A stretch of 64,000 bases of DNA from Dimorphilus gyrociliatus (Eukaryota > Annelida > Polychaeta > Dinophilidae). A program made the position numbers and the translations under genes. The stretch covers positions 744,001 to 808,000 of the forward strand of contig CAJFCJ010000006.1 in the NCBI GenBank assembly GCA_904063045.1, written 5' to 3'. Below are positions 49,636 to 60,220 of this stretch, piece after piece. The number at the start of each line of letters is the position of its first letter. Position 1 is the first letter of the stretch. The notes beneath the pieces were generated by a model. It was not told where the DNA came from. It was given only the letters and a program-made list of their open reading frames with translations, and ran no database searches.

Positions 49636-51079
49636 ATGGATGTTGCTAAAAAAATATTAATTCTATCCATTTTATGTATGTCAATGACATATTATTTGGA
49701 AATTGAAACACCACTAACGCAAAGTGTTTTATCCTGGAAAAAAAGGGGCCATTATTTCAAGTACAAAGAGCACTCGATATACTTTTTAAGTACAAGACCT
49801 AACCAGAAAAAAGTAAAAGAGCAAATTTATTAGAAAATTCTATTTTCAGAGCAAACAAACGATTCACCTAAAACTAAGTCATCATTAGTATTACTTCACG
49901 GATTTCCATCTTTTTCGTATGATTGGGCTAAAGTAAGCTTGCAGACATAACTATTTTTAAAAGATATATTATAAATAACTAAAAAACACTATGAATAGCT
50001 TCTTAAAAATTTGGAAAATTATGATAAATTTGAGGATATCATAACCTTTGATTTCATTGGCTATGGCCTTAGCGATAAACCTGTAAGTGTCGTTTAAAGC
50101 CTATTTTGATTTAACTACCTCAATTACTATTACCTTTTCATAGAGAAATCATCTATATTCTATTTTTGAACAAGCTAATATTACAGACGCCCTGATAAAG
50201 CATTTAAAACTAAAGAATGTACATATTTTAGCCCACGATTATGGAGACACTGTTGCACAGGAGCTACTTGCAAGGTAATGTAAATTCCAGTAAGTTTCTT
50301 TTTGGATCAATAATTCATATTCTCTAGGTGGAATAAAAATGAAGTAACAGATTGGAATCTACAAAGCGTTTGCCTATCCAATGGGGGTATTTTTCCAGAA
50401 ACTAATTTTCCTCGTCCAACACAAAAAGTCAGCTGTTCTCTCAATTAACTTGTTGATTGATTTTTTGCTATTCATTTTCTAGTTGCTAAGATTACCTTAC
50501 TTAGGTAGCTTCCTTTCAAAATTGATGTTTTATGGAGCATTCAGAAGAGGATTCAGTGAAGTATTTGGACCTAAAACACAGCCAACAGAAGAAGAGTTTC
50601 AAGACTATTGGTCAGCAATTCGACAACAAGCCGGAGAGGCTATTTCATATAGGTGAAAACAAACTTTTTGCATCATTTACGACCTCTCACTTAATTTGTC
50701 TGCTAGATTACTTCATTATATATCTGAAAGACAAGAAAATAAAGAGAGATGGACAAATGCCCTGGTCTCTTCAAAAGTTCCTTGTAAGTGTCTACAATTA
50801 TGTAACAGCTGCTTCTGAACGTTTTTAATTTAACAGTGCATGTAATATACGGCCCAGCTGATCCCGTTAATCCTCGAGGCTTTATAGAATTCTATAAGTA
50901 AGAGATTTAGTTAATTTATTTAAAAACACGACATGCTTATTTAAAATTTTTCACAAAACAGAAACACAGTGCCAAATTCAGAAGTAACCGTCCTAAGAGA
51001 TCATATTAGTCATTATCCACAGGTAGAAGATGTTGAAGCTTTCTCTGAGGCTTTCAAGAATTTTCTGAATAGTCAATAA
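49636..51079 (+). CDS. MEST: MEST, alpha/beta hydrolase
   Basis: MEST/PEG1 is an endoplasmic-reticulum alpha/beta hydrolase related to epoxide hydrolases; its substrate is unsettled. Nine exons (49636-49789, 49850-49932, 49999-50082, 50144-50274, 50328-50427, 50483-50652, 50707-50783, 50837-50897, 50962-51079) give 325 residues, near the human 335. An N-terminal hydrophobic segment is followed by [12 protein letters not shown] (oxyanion region), [23 protein letters not shown] (Asp nucleophile), [18 protein letters not shown] and the catalytic His in DHISHYPQ. The ATG at 49636 has a strong context (A at -3, G at +4); an in-frame ATG at 49603 has a weak one. The stop codon overlaps an AATAAA hexamer (51075-51080); a second, AATAAA at 51099, may be the signal used. 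Confidence 0.94.
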
Positions 51080-51853
51080 AATACGAAATTTTGTCACCAA
51101 TAAACAACCTTAAATTGCTATTAGATTGATAAATAAAATATCAAAATTGTTTCAAAGTGACTTTTAAAGTATCATCTTTCATATATCTAACAAATAATCT
51201 TAAAACATTTCAAAATATATAATTGTAATAAACTTTCCAAGTTAATTTTTATAGTTACAATTTACAACTGACTCAGAAAGGAAATTCAATACAATATTAA
51301 CTACAATATTGTAGTCTTTATCAATTAAAATTAGGCTGTTGCAGTTCAAAGTGTGAGTTTTTGGCCACTGAAATCAATTTTAAGGCAAGTATTCGCCAAA
51401 TAGTAATGAATACTTTAGACATAAATTTATATACGGTATATATAATAAACTGTGCGTATTATATAATAATTAAGACCAGATTTGGCTGAATTTTGCATCA
51501 ATCTGGGTTAAGCATAATACGATACTACCAATTGCTTATGAACAAGCTATTAATTGCGTTCTGTTTGAAAATAAACAATACAAATACAATTTAACGGCTA
51601 GTAAACCGTTATGACAGAAATCTGAGCATGGTGGCGCTTAAACTGGCCTGTAAAGTAAACAGTATATCTCATCTATCAGCTTTAAAATCAATAAACTCTT
51701 AAGGGCAGAAATACTGAGATGCAAATGGACTTTGAACTTTAGTTTTAGCGAAATAACCAATCAAATAACATATATGTCTTTGCTACAATCTTGATATTTA
51801 CCAAATTTCGAAGACGTTTTATTTTAATTAAATAACTTAAAATAGACAGCGTA
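51080..51853. other. Intergenic, MEST to HYKK
   Basis: About 770 bases of AT-rich DNA between same-strand genes. No gene is visible. A GGTGGCGCTTA sequence near 51631-51641 partly resembles the TGGCGCTT motif found in other promoters of the window. Confidence 0.45.
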
Positions 51854-53159
51854 ATGGCAGAAGGCAAAAGCGAAGTACTGGAAGTAGGACAGGTTTGTAA
51901 TCAATATATTTAAAATAGTATGATTATTTAAATATTTATTAATCTTTGAATCATCGGAGAGGACCTAAATTATATAATTTCAGATTATTAAACCAGCAAC
52001 GACAAAAGACATGGCAAAATATTTAGTTGAAAAATTATATGGCATTAAGACGACAAATATTACTGAATTAAATTCCTACGATGATCGTAACTATTTGATA
52101 GAAGTTGAACCAAGTCATTCAAACCCTCACCTAGGAAAATTAGATGAAAAATACTTATTAAAGGTTTTAAATTGCATGGATTCGAAGAAGAATCATTTTC
52201 TAGGAGAACATGCTTTACAAAAACATCTTAATTCAAAATTATCCGTGAAATGTCCTCAACCAGTGATGAATATTGAGGGTAAAGAAATATCTTTTGAATG
52301 CCTTGATCCTAATAAAAATGAGGTTTCAAACTTAGTGAGACTTTTTACATATGTTCCTGGAATAATATTTCATAAAGGTACTTATTCAGCTATGCAGTTT
52401 TATAAATTTGGAAAAGTACTTGCCCAAATGGAAAATGCTTTAATTGATTTTAATCACCAAACCTTAGTAGGTCATAGTACAGTATGGAATTTGAAATTTA
52501 TACCTGATTTGAAAAAGTTCACAAATGCTGTAAAGAACGACGGTTATGTAAAAATGGTAGAAGAAGTTATACAAAATTTTGAAAGCGATATCTTGCCTAA
52601 TCTAAAAAATTTTAGAGAAGGTGTTATTCATGGAGATACCAACGAACAAAACATTTTGATTAATAACTTAACAGACGATGCGGACATTGTTGGTTTGATT
52701 GATTTTGGTGATTGTTGTTTTTCATATGTCGTATTCGATTTGGCTATAACCATTATGTATTTCATGGTTGAGACCAAATCAGTGGCACCGTTGGATGTAG
52801 GTGGACATATTCTTGCAGGTTATCTTGAAGAAAATTCTCAAAGTAGTAGAAAGATAAATAAAGTTGAGTGGAACGCCTTGAAAAGTTGTGTTGCTGGGAG
52901 GTTTTGTCAGAGTTTAGTGATGGGAGCCTATACGTATGAGTTAACTAAAGATTCTTATGTCCAAGTATGAAATAATGTCATTTTTAAGGACGAACAAAAC
53001 ATATATTTTATTTGACAGGTAACTGCTTCAAAAGGATGGGATCGATTTATCGAGCTGTGGACGACTCCAGCTGAAAAAGTTCAAGAAAATTGGATTAGAA
53101 TAATTAAATCTTATAACGAAAATATTCTACAGTCTTTTGACTTTTTAAAAAGTTATTGA
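51854..53159 (+). CDS. HYKK: Hydroxylysine kinase (AGPHD1)
   Basis: Phosphorylates 5-hydroxylysine from collagen breakdown, using GTP; a protein-kinase-like aminoglycoside phosphotransferase fold. Exons 51854-51892, 51984-52964 and 53019-53159 give 386 residues. Motifs: ELNSYDDRNYLIEV (family LPSYDDQNF), KYLLKVLN with the ATP-site lysine, Brenner motif EGVIHGDTNEQNILI, DFG-like GLIDFGDCCFSYVVFDLAI and the C-terminal AGRFCQSLVMGAYTY. All catalytic residues are present. Human HYKK is 373 residues. Pathway link: its product feeds into the same lysine-type catabolism as AASS elsewhere in this window, though 26 kb away. Confidence 0.94.
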
Positions 53160-53307
53160 AAGATCGAACATTTGGTTTTTAATATTGAAATAAATAAAAT
53201 AGTAGATTAAATTAAGAATATTCTTCAAAATGACATACTAGGGCCATCTACCGTTTAAAACATAATCTTGTTTACACCCGTAGCAACAGGATCTTGATTG
53301 CATTTGA

Positions 53308-53736
53308 ATGCAAAAAAAAAGTAAACACTCTAAAGATACGATGGAGGATCGTGAATCCTCGGAAGAGATGGATGGCCTGAAGTCTTTTGTTATGGATCAA
53401 ATTGAACAACAAAATGTTTGCAAAATTTCCTGATATAATGTTTTAAAAAGAACCTCATAATCTGTTCAATTCTTTTATTCCGTTTTTAGAAAAACTCCAA
53501 TGAAAACATATCCTCTGACAGATTACAAGCTTTTGTAAATCGGGCGCTCTCAGAAAGCACTAGGTAATATGAGCTTTAGATTTTTATAGTATAAATTTAA
53601 CAAACAATCCTTGAAAAGAATGAACAAACAAGTTAAAAAATCGAAACTGGAAATGGAAAATCTATACAAAAGTCTCGGAGTCAACAATATGGATGAGTTA
53701 ACCAGAGAGCATAGAGAAGAGAATGGATTACAATAA
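53308..53736 (+). CDS. Small coiled-coil protein, unknown
   Basis: Exons 53308-53415, 53490-53563 and 53619-53736 join in phase to 99 residues. An in-frame TGA sits just before the ATG at 53308; a second ATG follows eleven codons later (53341). The protein is very polar and helical: DGLKSFVMDQIEQQN, then DRLQAFVNRALSES, then a Lys/Glu coil ending NNMDELTREHREENG. Small coiled coils of this type occur in kinetochore, BLOC/BORC and similar complexes, but I see no decisive motif. The first donor is a weak GTTTGC, so that junction is the least certain. It lies between HYKK and XLF, 150 and 370 nt away. Confidence 0.55.
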
Positions 53737-54102
53737 AAAGAAAAATTAAATAATTGTACTTTGAATAAAGTAAACTATCGGAATGTTATACATTTTTTGT
53801 TAAAATACTGTCAAATATATAATAAAACCAAAAAAAATCGTTTCAACAAATGCAAGAAAAGCTAGTGAATAAAATTAAAATCCTTTCATAAACTTTCAAA
53901 CAAATTGTTATAATTGGCTTTCTTTTTCTCTAAAAACTACCTTTTTAATTTGATAGGCAATAGATGTCTCTACCTGCCCAAATTCTTCTTTTCGCGTGTC
54001 TCCTAATTCGTACTAGAAATATTCAATTCTTGTGGAGAAAATTATAAAGTTTTGCGTTTAAAATTTAAAGTAGATTTTTGCTAAAGGGTAGAATATATAA
54101 TA
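53737..54102. other. Intergenic upstream of XLF
   Basis: About 370 bases of AT-rich DNA with no visible gene; it should contain the XLF promoter. Confidence 0.5.
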
Positions 54103-55372
54103 ATGAGTGACGAAGACGAAAGATTGGAAAACTTAGACGAGCAACCTTGGGTTGGGATTAAAACACAATCTGGAAACTCAATCATAGTGAAGTACATCTT
54201 CAGTCACAAATCGTATGAACTTTTGTTATCTGATGGGATTTCATGCTATTATGAAAGGATGGAAGCAGAAGAATTATCCGAAAGAAATAAAGTATGAATA
54301 CAAATTTACTTTTAAAGAAGTACGAGTAAATTAAATTAAATGATTTATTCTATTCTGTAAAGGAAACAAACCCCAGTCTTGAATTAACTCAAGGAAAACT
54401 GTTACATTTAATTAAATCGGCCTTTACAGGAGAACGAAATGTAAAAATGATTGTTAAGAAAGAGAGTGACAAAATACAGTGCTCTTTCACTTATTCTATT
54501 TCTGGTACTCTGTTTCAATGGAAGATCATTGCCCGACGTCAAGTTGAGAGAGTAAATGTTTAACTACGACCAGATGTATATCTTCTATCTTATTTATCGT
54601 TCATTTCTATGACTATTTTTAGATGAAAAGTGATCTTTTATCTCCCCTCTTTCAAATGGCAGAAGAGCTTAGTAGACGCCAAGCAGTTTTATTTACAAAG
54701 CTACGAGAAAAGGACAAAGAAATTGATGATTTAAAAAATCAAGGCGTTAAATGCAGCAGAAGTATGAACAATACTAGTAAATAAGAAATATTACCAAACT
54801 ATAGATTTTATCTATCACTTCAGAACATTTAGAAACACCTATCTTTGATGAAAGTCTATTTCATGAATCGATGAAAAATGCCAAAGTATTCAAATTGTTC
54901 ATTTTATATAATCTAGATTTTAGTAATTAATTATTATTTATTGATTTTGAATTCAAATAGGCATTCAAAGATATCTGTAAAGATGATGATAACATGGGAT
55001 TTTCTCCACATTTACAGCGATTTTATAAAGAAATTATGAAGAAAAAATGTGAATCCGGTAATAGCACCGCTGTAACACAGTTTTGTTACTTTTCATTAAA
55101 TTTGCCGTTTCTTTAGATGATGAAGACATTCCAGCTAGTGGTAGTGGAAATAACGCTTCCAACTCTCCTGTGAAATCTGTAAGAGAAAGCCCTAAAAAAG
55201 TAAAAGACTTGTAGTTCACAAATAATGATAAAGTTATTTATTTTTAAATATTGCTCTTCCCCTATTTTAGACATCTGATCAAATGCGAAAAGAAGCTAAT
55301 GATCGTAAAAAAGCTGAAGAATATAATACTCCCGTTGTGCAATCAAAGAAAAAGAAGAAGCTAAAAATTTAG
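54103..55372 (+). CDS. NHEJ1: XLF/Cernunnos, non-homologous end-joining factor
   Basis: XLF stimulates DNA ligase IV-XRCC4 and forms filaments that bridge broken DNA ends in the nucleus. Seven exons (54103-54291, 54363-54551, 54623-54761, 54824-54885, 54961-55057, 55117-55199, 55271-55372) give 286 residues; human XLF has 299. The head domain begins LDEQPWVGIKTQSGN and SYELLLSDGISCYYE (human QPWAWLQL...YALLVSDLQQVWHE), and includes the ESDKIQCSFTYSISGTLFQW strand pair; a coiled coil follows (LFQMAEELSRRQAVLFTKLR); then a fold-back LETPIFDESLFHESM. The tail is Ser/Pro-rich and ends SKKKKKLKI, a basic Ku-binding-like end. XLF evolves fast, so a sequence match of this quality is informative. All exon phases agree. 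Confidence 0.9.
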
Positions 55373-56558
55373 AATCAGAGACTTTCAATTTTTCCTATTT
55401 CATCATCAGTAATGTAATTAAACGTCTAAAGAACGTTATATCTTACTATCACTGAATAGCTATTTTTAATGTTTTTACTTAATAATAATATTTATGCAAA
55501 TGATCATCTTTAAATAAATCAATCATTCAAACGCCTACAAGATGAAAAATATACAGAATATACTATGTGTACTTGAAATATCTATTGTGTCTACGACTCC
55601 GTAAATGTTTGCTTTGTTTAAAACGAAAAAGCTTTATTCTTTCATAACATAGTTCATACAAACCAATGGCTGTCACAAAAAACTACGTGCTTTTTATATT
55701 GACACATAGAAAAGCCAATTGTTATCTTACTTTCTTTTTTATTATAATCACTTCGTTCTTAGTTTTTGTGAGATAGTCTTCTATTATCCTCACAGCTGTC
55801 CTATCAAACATTAATAATACTTTTTTTCTATCGCTGTTTCATTCTTTTTTTATAAACAATGAGGCCTATAACGATTTATTGATGTCAAAATTGTAGGAAA
55901 ATATTAATATATTTAAAAGGCTAGTTCCGATCAAAAATTTAAATAATCTCGTAAGCTAATAAATAATATATATATAAGCAATACGTTAATTAAAGATGAT
56001 GAGTATTCATAAGATTTATTCAAATATAGCTGCATTATGAGTGGCTCCTATCATAAGATAAGAAAAACACTACTAAATTAACTGTGCTAACTATTGACTC
56101 ACTTTTCGGTAATATATCATTCGCCAAGAAGAAAATCTACTACTATAGAATAATTTATTATATCGTTAATGTATACATAGATAAACAACATTATAAGTTT
56201 CTGTCCTTTAATATTTATTAATAATTTGTTAGCGTCATACAAAAATTGTCTCTTGAACATTATGATCAAAATTGATCTTTAGCGAAAATCTATTATAACG
56301 CTCGAATAGCACATAAAAGTTAATAATTTTTAAAAAGCCATTTTTCACTGAAATCATTTTGTTCTTATTAATGGAAATGTTTCAACAGAATTTTTTAAGC
56401 CTAGTTTTAATTTAATAAGAAAAAACTGAATAAATTTCTATATAATAAATCACTTTTTTCCCTCAAATATGATATGTAGACTTAAGAATTAAGCGGTTGT
56501 GGCCTATACTGTGTGAAATCTAATAGGTAGCTCCATGACCTACCAATCGCACTGTCAG
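55373..56558. other. Intergenic, XLF to secreted Cys-rich gene
   Basis: About 1.2 kb of AT-rich DNA without a visible gene. A GATGATGA at about 55996 is C-box-like, but I found no partner D box. Confidence 0.5.
56524..56546. promoter_or_regulatory. Inverted GGTAG repeat and CCAAT box
   Basis: GGTAG (56525-56529) and CTACC (56540-56544) form an inverted pair just upstream of the TATA box, and CCAAT (56543-56547) overlaps its end. A plausible proximal promoter element for the secreted protein gene. Confidence 0.4.
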
Positions 56559-56567
56559 TATAAAAAG
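56559..56567 (+). promoter_or_regulatory. TATA box of secreted Cys-rich gene
   Basis: TATAAAAAG lies 94 nt upstream of the start codon and about 30 nt before a C-rich run (56572-56594) where transcription could begin. It is the clearest core promoter in the window and fits a strongly, tissue-specifically expressed secreted product. Confidence 0.65.
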
Positions 56568-56652
56568 CACATCCCCCCTCCCCTCCACACCTTTACCCAA
56601 AAATTTTTGTTTTGAAAATATCGAACAGAGTAGATACTTTTTCCGAGTAAAA

Positions 56653-57328
56653 ATGAAATTGGCAGTACTTCTGACAGCTTATCTCTTTTCAATCGTTTTT
56701 GGTACCTATTTATCCGACTCTAAGGTATTTTGGAACTTGTTTATTAATTTAAATTATAAAAAACAATATTATTGAATTAGAATAATTTCGTGGATAGACT
56801 TCGACAACGTCTTGAATTGAATCGACTTGTTAGAAATTTAGAAGAAGTAAGTAGTTTTTTGCGATCGTAAACATATGTAATTGCTCGTATAATAGCTTAT
56901 TAAAGAGAGAATATGTCTTTTTTTTAATGATTATTTAGCTTGAAAACTACGAAGTTCTCAAGGAAACTTTGAAGAAAAAAACTTATGGAGCTGGTTTACG
57001 AACTCAGGTAACTTTTACTTTTCTTTTAATAATTAATTTATAGAAAGTAACTCATCGTAAATTTTAGTACTTTGGTTTAAAAGAGGGTGAGAATGTATGT
57101 CATCGGGTAATTTTATTGGGCAAGCTCTTTGGACGATCCAGTTGTTGGACATCAATTAAACGGTGCCGATGCGGATGCGACAGCTTAGACACGGGTGCCT
57201 TTGAGAAGAGAGGGTATTATAGCGATTTGTGCCCGGACCTTATAGAAATTAGTTCCAAGAGAGATAAGAAAGATGTTTGTATTGATGGTGATAAAAGATG
57301 TTGGTGTTATTGTCAAAGTATACTTTAA
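56653..57328 (+). CDS. Secreted ten-cysteine protein, unknown
   Basis: Exons 56653-56724, 56781-56846, 56939-57007 and 57068-57328 all end in phase 0 and give 155 residues. The first 17 or so residues are a classical signal peptide (MKLAVLLTAYLFSIVFG). A charged helical propeptide-like segment follows (exons 2 and 3), then a C-terminal domain with ten cysteines: spacing includes a CRCGC cluster and a terminal CWCYC. An even cysteine number fits five disulfides. Basic pairs (KR, RDKKD) could be processing sites. It may be a prohormone, defence peptide or structural secretion; I cannot name a family. Next gene downstream is convergent G-alpha-i. Confidence 0.7.
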
Positions 57329-57757
57329 AGTGAAATACTAATACATTATATACATAAGCAGCACATTGAAGTTTCAGTTTATTTTGAAACCGTTAATAAT
57401 TAAATTACAGATTTTTAAGTCCAACACAGAAAATTTAGAAATTCAACCTGTTATTCACTTGTCCAAAAAAGTATGTAAGATATTTAAAAACATTTTCTTA
57501 CAATAGTACATTGTAACCATAAATAACATTAAAGTATCAAAATTTCTTTATTTTTAGTGTTGCAAGTTAACGCACGCTCTTAAATGCGTCAGTGTATTTA
57601 AACAAAATATCTAACATACGATCAAAGAAATAAAAAAAATGAACTAAAAATATCGTTGTTTGTTAGCTTATAAAACTAATCACTGTATCACCAAGCAGTT
57701 TAACCATCTGATGCTGCTAATATATAAATATTTATAAAAAAAAATTCGAAAGACTAC
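57329..57757. other. Intergenic, convergent 3' ends
   Basis: About 430 bases of AT-rich sequence, probably two 3' UTRs. Nothing else is visible. Confidence 0.5.
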
Positions 57758-59730
57758 TTAAAACAGCCCACAATCTTTCAAGTTATTTTTAATGATCACA
57801 TCCGTAACTGCATCAAATACGAACTGTACGTTATTTGTATCCGTGGCGCATGTAAAATGAGTATAAATATCCTTATATCCTTTTTTCTTATTCAAAAGTT
57901 CAAACTGCATTTGAATATACTCAGACGCTTCTTCAAAATTATCACCACCTGTGAATAAATTTATTATAGAATCTTTGCAAAGAAGTAAAATAAATGAACT
58001 TACCTGTATATTCCGGAAAACAATTTCTAAGGGATGATTTGGTTATTTTATCCATAAATAAATCCTTTTTGTTTAGAAAGAGAATAATCGAAGTGTCAGT
58101 AAACCATTTATTGTTGCAAATAGAGTCGAACAGCTTCATACTCTCCATCATTCGGTTCTTTGAAAGAATTTAAACAAACATTAAAATAGTGAACTTTTTA
58201 AAAAAATTAAAAATATTTACCATCTCTTGGTCTTCTGCTAGAGTTAGATCGTATTCACTCATAGCAACAATAAATATTATCGCCGTAACTCCTTCAAAGC
58301 AGTGTATCCATTTCTTTCTTTCGGATCTTTGGCCACCAACATCAAACATTCTGGAAAAGTTTTAAAAGATAATACTTTAGATCAGTAAAAGTTGGATATA
58401 ATTAAAATATATTTACTTAAAATGTAAATCTTTATGAGTGAAATGCGTTTCAACGATACCCGTAGTTTTCACCCTAGTTCGCAAAACATCTTGCTGAGTT
58501 GGTATGTAGCTTGGATCGCTAATTCGCTCTAGAGAATCCAAGTAGCTGTCGAATGAGAAACATTCGTGATTAATGAAAGAAAGTTATTACAAAGAAAATA
58601 AAGCAATTATTTATGGTTTACAATCTTTTGGATAATTCTACAAAATAGTTTAAATTATCGATTTTACAACACTTCATAATAAATCTTTAATACGTACTAT
58701 TCAGCAGAATCGTTAAGTTGATATTCTCTTGATCTGCGGAAGCATGCTTTGATTCCTGGATCATTCCACACCGACTGCATAACTAACGCCAATTCTCGAG
58801 ACATTTCGCCATCTTCTTTTCCAGCGATTGTGAAAAAACGCCTTGCATCCTCCTAGTTATGATAAAAAGCGGTTTTATAAAAAACTATATTGGATTAAAA
58901 ACTCTAATGTTACCTCTTTATCGCGACCGGCGAAGGAAATTTTAAGTTGTCCCATAGCTCGTATAATAGCAGCCAAACTCTGAATGGTATTTGAATAAAC
59001 TACGGGTTTGTATCTTTCACATTCTTCTTTTGAGTAGCCTCTATCATGAATAATTCTGCAGGAAAAAAAAACAATTATTTTCGGCCTAATTAATAATATT
59101 CCAATTCAAATACCGCATCTGTTTAACGATTGTACTCTTTCCGGACTCTCCCGCTCCTGTAAGAATAAATTGATTTTAGTTTAACAATTAGAAAAATATC
59201 AAGTTTTATTTTCTTTATCTTATCATTTTAGCTTGTCTACAATAACGATTTTCCTATAAAAAAAGAAGCTGTCAATTTGATTGAAACCAAACGTGTTGTT
59301 AGCAAGTAAATTTTCGATTCATGATCAATATCCCTTAAAATCCCAATAGACTGTTTTAACTACCCATTGTGATGACGTCAACGTATTATTTTTACCGTTA
59401 AGATTAGATATAGATAACATATGCTCCTAAGAGGCCTACTATGACAAATAATTTTTAATGCGCTGTATAAAAATATTGCTAATGAAGTATTGGTAATTGT
59501 GACCAATTTTGCGGACTTTTGTAAAAAAAAACAAATAGAATAAAAAATCGTAATTTACTTAATTGTTTATACAAAATACCTTCGCCTACCTACTTGTCAC
59601 AACAAGCCTTACCTAGAAGTAGCAGTTTTACTTCTCTTCCTGCTTTTTCTCCATCTGCTTTTAACTGTCTATCTAAAGCCCTCGACCTCTCAACAGCCGC
59701 TTTGTCTTCGCTGCTAATGGCGCAGCCCAT
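57758..59730 (-). CDS. GNAI: G-protein alpha subunit, Gi class
   Basis: Inhibitory heterotrimeric G-protein alpha subunit acting under the plasma membrane. Start [16 protein letters not shown] has the Gly2/Cys3 lipid sites. The first two exons are 59613-59730 (118 nt) and 59114-59156 (43 nt), exactly the ancient G-alpha pattern, with the P-loop GAGESGKST across their junction. Further motifs: [14 protein letters not shown] (switch I), [13 protein letters not shown] (switch II), [21 protein letters not shown], and the end [11 protein letters not shown], which marks the Gi class and holds the pertussis-toxin-type cysteine. Stop 57758-57760. The Gi C-terminus, rather than GCGLY, separates it from Go. 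All eight or so exons and all catalytic residues are present. Confidence 0.96.
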
Positions 59731-60220
59731 TTTTAATAAAATATTGTCAATTAAAGTAAGGTAAAGATCCGGTTTCTAAGCACGGCGTCTGCTGAAAAGA
59801 AGCGCCAACGACCTAATTAGTTTATAAAGTTAAAAAGATAGATATAATAGTAAAACTTACCAAAATCTACCGATTCGCAATTGACACCAATTGAGTAAGA
59901 TTATTAATAAACAAAAAATTCGTGCAAAAGTCTGTCTATCTGATATATAATCGCCGTCAAGGCTTGCACAAATTCAAATATTAAATATTTTACCCGGATG
60001 TGTTAAATAGCGCTGAGGCGAATGAGAGAGAGTTTGGGAAAATGGCTGCTATTCACCACCTAAAGGAGCCATATTTGAATATGTTAACTGCCATAACCGC
60101 TTTTTAAACCGTTTGAAAGCGCCATCTATTGGTAAAATAGTGTCAAGGACAATTAATAGGAAAAGTTTTTTGTATCTTTAATATTCCAATTAATGGTAAA
60201 CTGATCGTACAGTAAAAAAA
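59731..60220. promoter_or_regulatory. Divergent promoter region GNAI / AMT
   Basis: 490 bases between divergent start codons. It contains ACCAATAGATGGCGCTT (minus strand, 60117-60133), close to a CTCF core. No TATA box or gene is visible. Confidence 0.5.
60119..60133 (-). promoter_or_regulatory. CTCF-core-like site
   Basis: On the minus strand the sequence reads ACCAATAGATGGCGC, matching the CCANTAGATGGCGC form of the CTCF consensus at nearly all core positions. It lies between two divergent promoters. Binding is inferred only. Confidence 0.4.

Noticed and set aside
55990-56110. Possible C/D-box snoRNA (GATGATGA near 55996)
   Set aside because: No CTGA box or terminal stem was found at a suitable distance.
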